DNA from: Bacillota bacterium
Lineage (GTDB): Bacteria > Bacillota > Sulfobacillia > Sulfobacillales > Sulfobacillaceae
Length of the DNA stretch: 6,136 nucleotides
Direction of reading: 5' to 3'
Assembly (NCBI GenBank): GCA_023381095.1
Contig: JAMCTO010000157.1
Span: forward strand, 1-6,136
Made by a program: the position numbers and the translations under genes. How positions within the stretch are numbered: position 1 is the first letter of the stretch; each line of letters starts with the position of its first letter. The notes beneath the pieces were generated by a model. It was not told the origin of the DNA. It did not search any database and worked only from the letters and a program-made list of their open reading frames with translations. Shown here piece by piece: positions 6,019 through 6,136 of this stretch.

Positions 6019-6136
6019 TCATAACGATCTAATCTTTACCCATAAGTTTTTAGCGGCTTCGTCACCCATTTTTTCCGGCATTATCATTCGTGGGCTGGTG
6101 TTCTCATCGGAAAAAATTTGGGTCGCAGTGTCCCAA
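6019..6136 (-). CDS. Possible C-terminal fragment of an upstream gene, unrecognised
   Basis: On the minus strand one frame enters from the right edge and runs 38 codons to TGA 6021-6019, translating to a charged peptide ending in AAKNLWVKIRSL. If real, it is the tail of a gene in the same direction as the cluster, about 206 bases upstream of the regulator. I do not recognise it. An open frame this short occurs by chance often, and the opposite strand is also open here, so the call is weak. Confidence 0.2.
   Translation of the reverse strand, partial: WDTATQIFSDENTSPRMIMPEKMGDEAAKNLWVKIRSL

Larger units (their letters stand above)
5816..6136. other. Upstream region of 321 bases without a confident gene
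   Basis: The half next to the regulator (5816-5960) has the operator, promoter and short-repeat candidates listed separately. From 5970 to 5991 the plus strand can form GGCAC-12 bases-GTGCC without a T-tract, so it is not a typical terminator. Both strands are open near the right edge: the minus strand for 38 codons ending at TGA 6021-6019, the plus strand for 44 codons from ATG 6005. Neither shows recognisable family motifs, and the plus-strand ATG has no ribosome binding site. Confidence 0.6.

Noticed and set aside
1..6136. tRNA, rRNA, CRISPR array, insertion sequence or riboswitch
   Set aside because: No regularly spaced repeats, transposase motifs, terminal inverted repeats or recognisable structured RNA were seen; nearly all of 1-5812 is accounted for by five coding regions.

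Overview
The window holds one co-directional gene cluster, entirely on the minus strand: a sugar/glycerophosphate-type ABC importer, a large cytoplasmic alkaline-phosphatase-superfamily enzyme and a GntR-family regulator. Strong GGAGG-type ribosome binding sites in front of every gene, a Gram-positive style lipoprotein signal on the binding protein, and a GC content that looks close to 50% suggest a Bacillota (Firmicutes) genome. The overall style resembles acidophilic Sulfobacillus-like lineages, but that is an impression from protein style and not a proven assignment.

Layout, read in the direction of transcription (right to left). Bases 6136-5816 have no confident gene. They hold the presumed control region of the cluster, with a weak promoter candidate, symmetric and tandem motifs just upstream of the regulator, and possibly the last 38 codons of an unrelated upstream gene. 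A GntR/UTRA regulator follows (5812-5099), then an 86-base gap, then a 619-residue AlkP-superfamily phosphohydrolase/phosphodiesterase (5012-3153). A 68-base gap leads to a MalF/UgpA-type permease (3084-2182), which is followed after 12 bases by a MalG/UgpE-type permease (2169-1351). After a 64-base gap comes a lipoprotein solute-binding protein of the UgpB/MalE class (1286 to the left edge, lacking only its last residues). No intrinsic terminator is visible between the genes, so a single transcript is the simplest reading.

Likely joint role (inference). The lipoprotein captures a solute outside the membrane and the two permeases pass it inward. The enzyme, which has no signal peptide, acts on the imported compound or a derivative of it, and the UTRA domain of the regulator senses a related small molecule. 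Because the enzyme family attacks phosphate esters and the transporter is of the family that includes glycerol-3-phosphate and sugar importers, a phosphorylated or phosphodiester-linked polyol or sugar is a reasonable guess for the substrate. The sequence does not prove it. No ATPase subunit lies in the window. It may lie beyond the left edge or be a shared ATPase encoded elsewhere.
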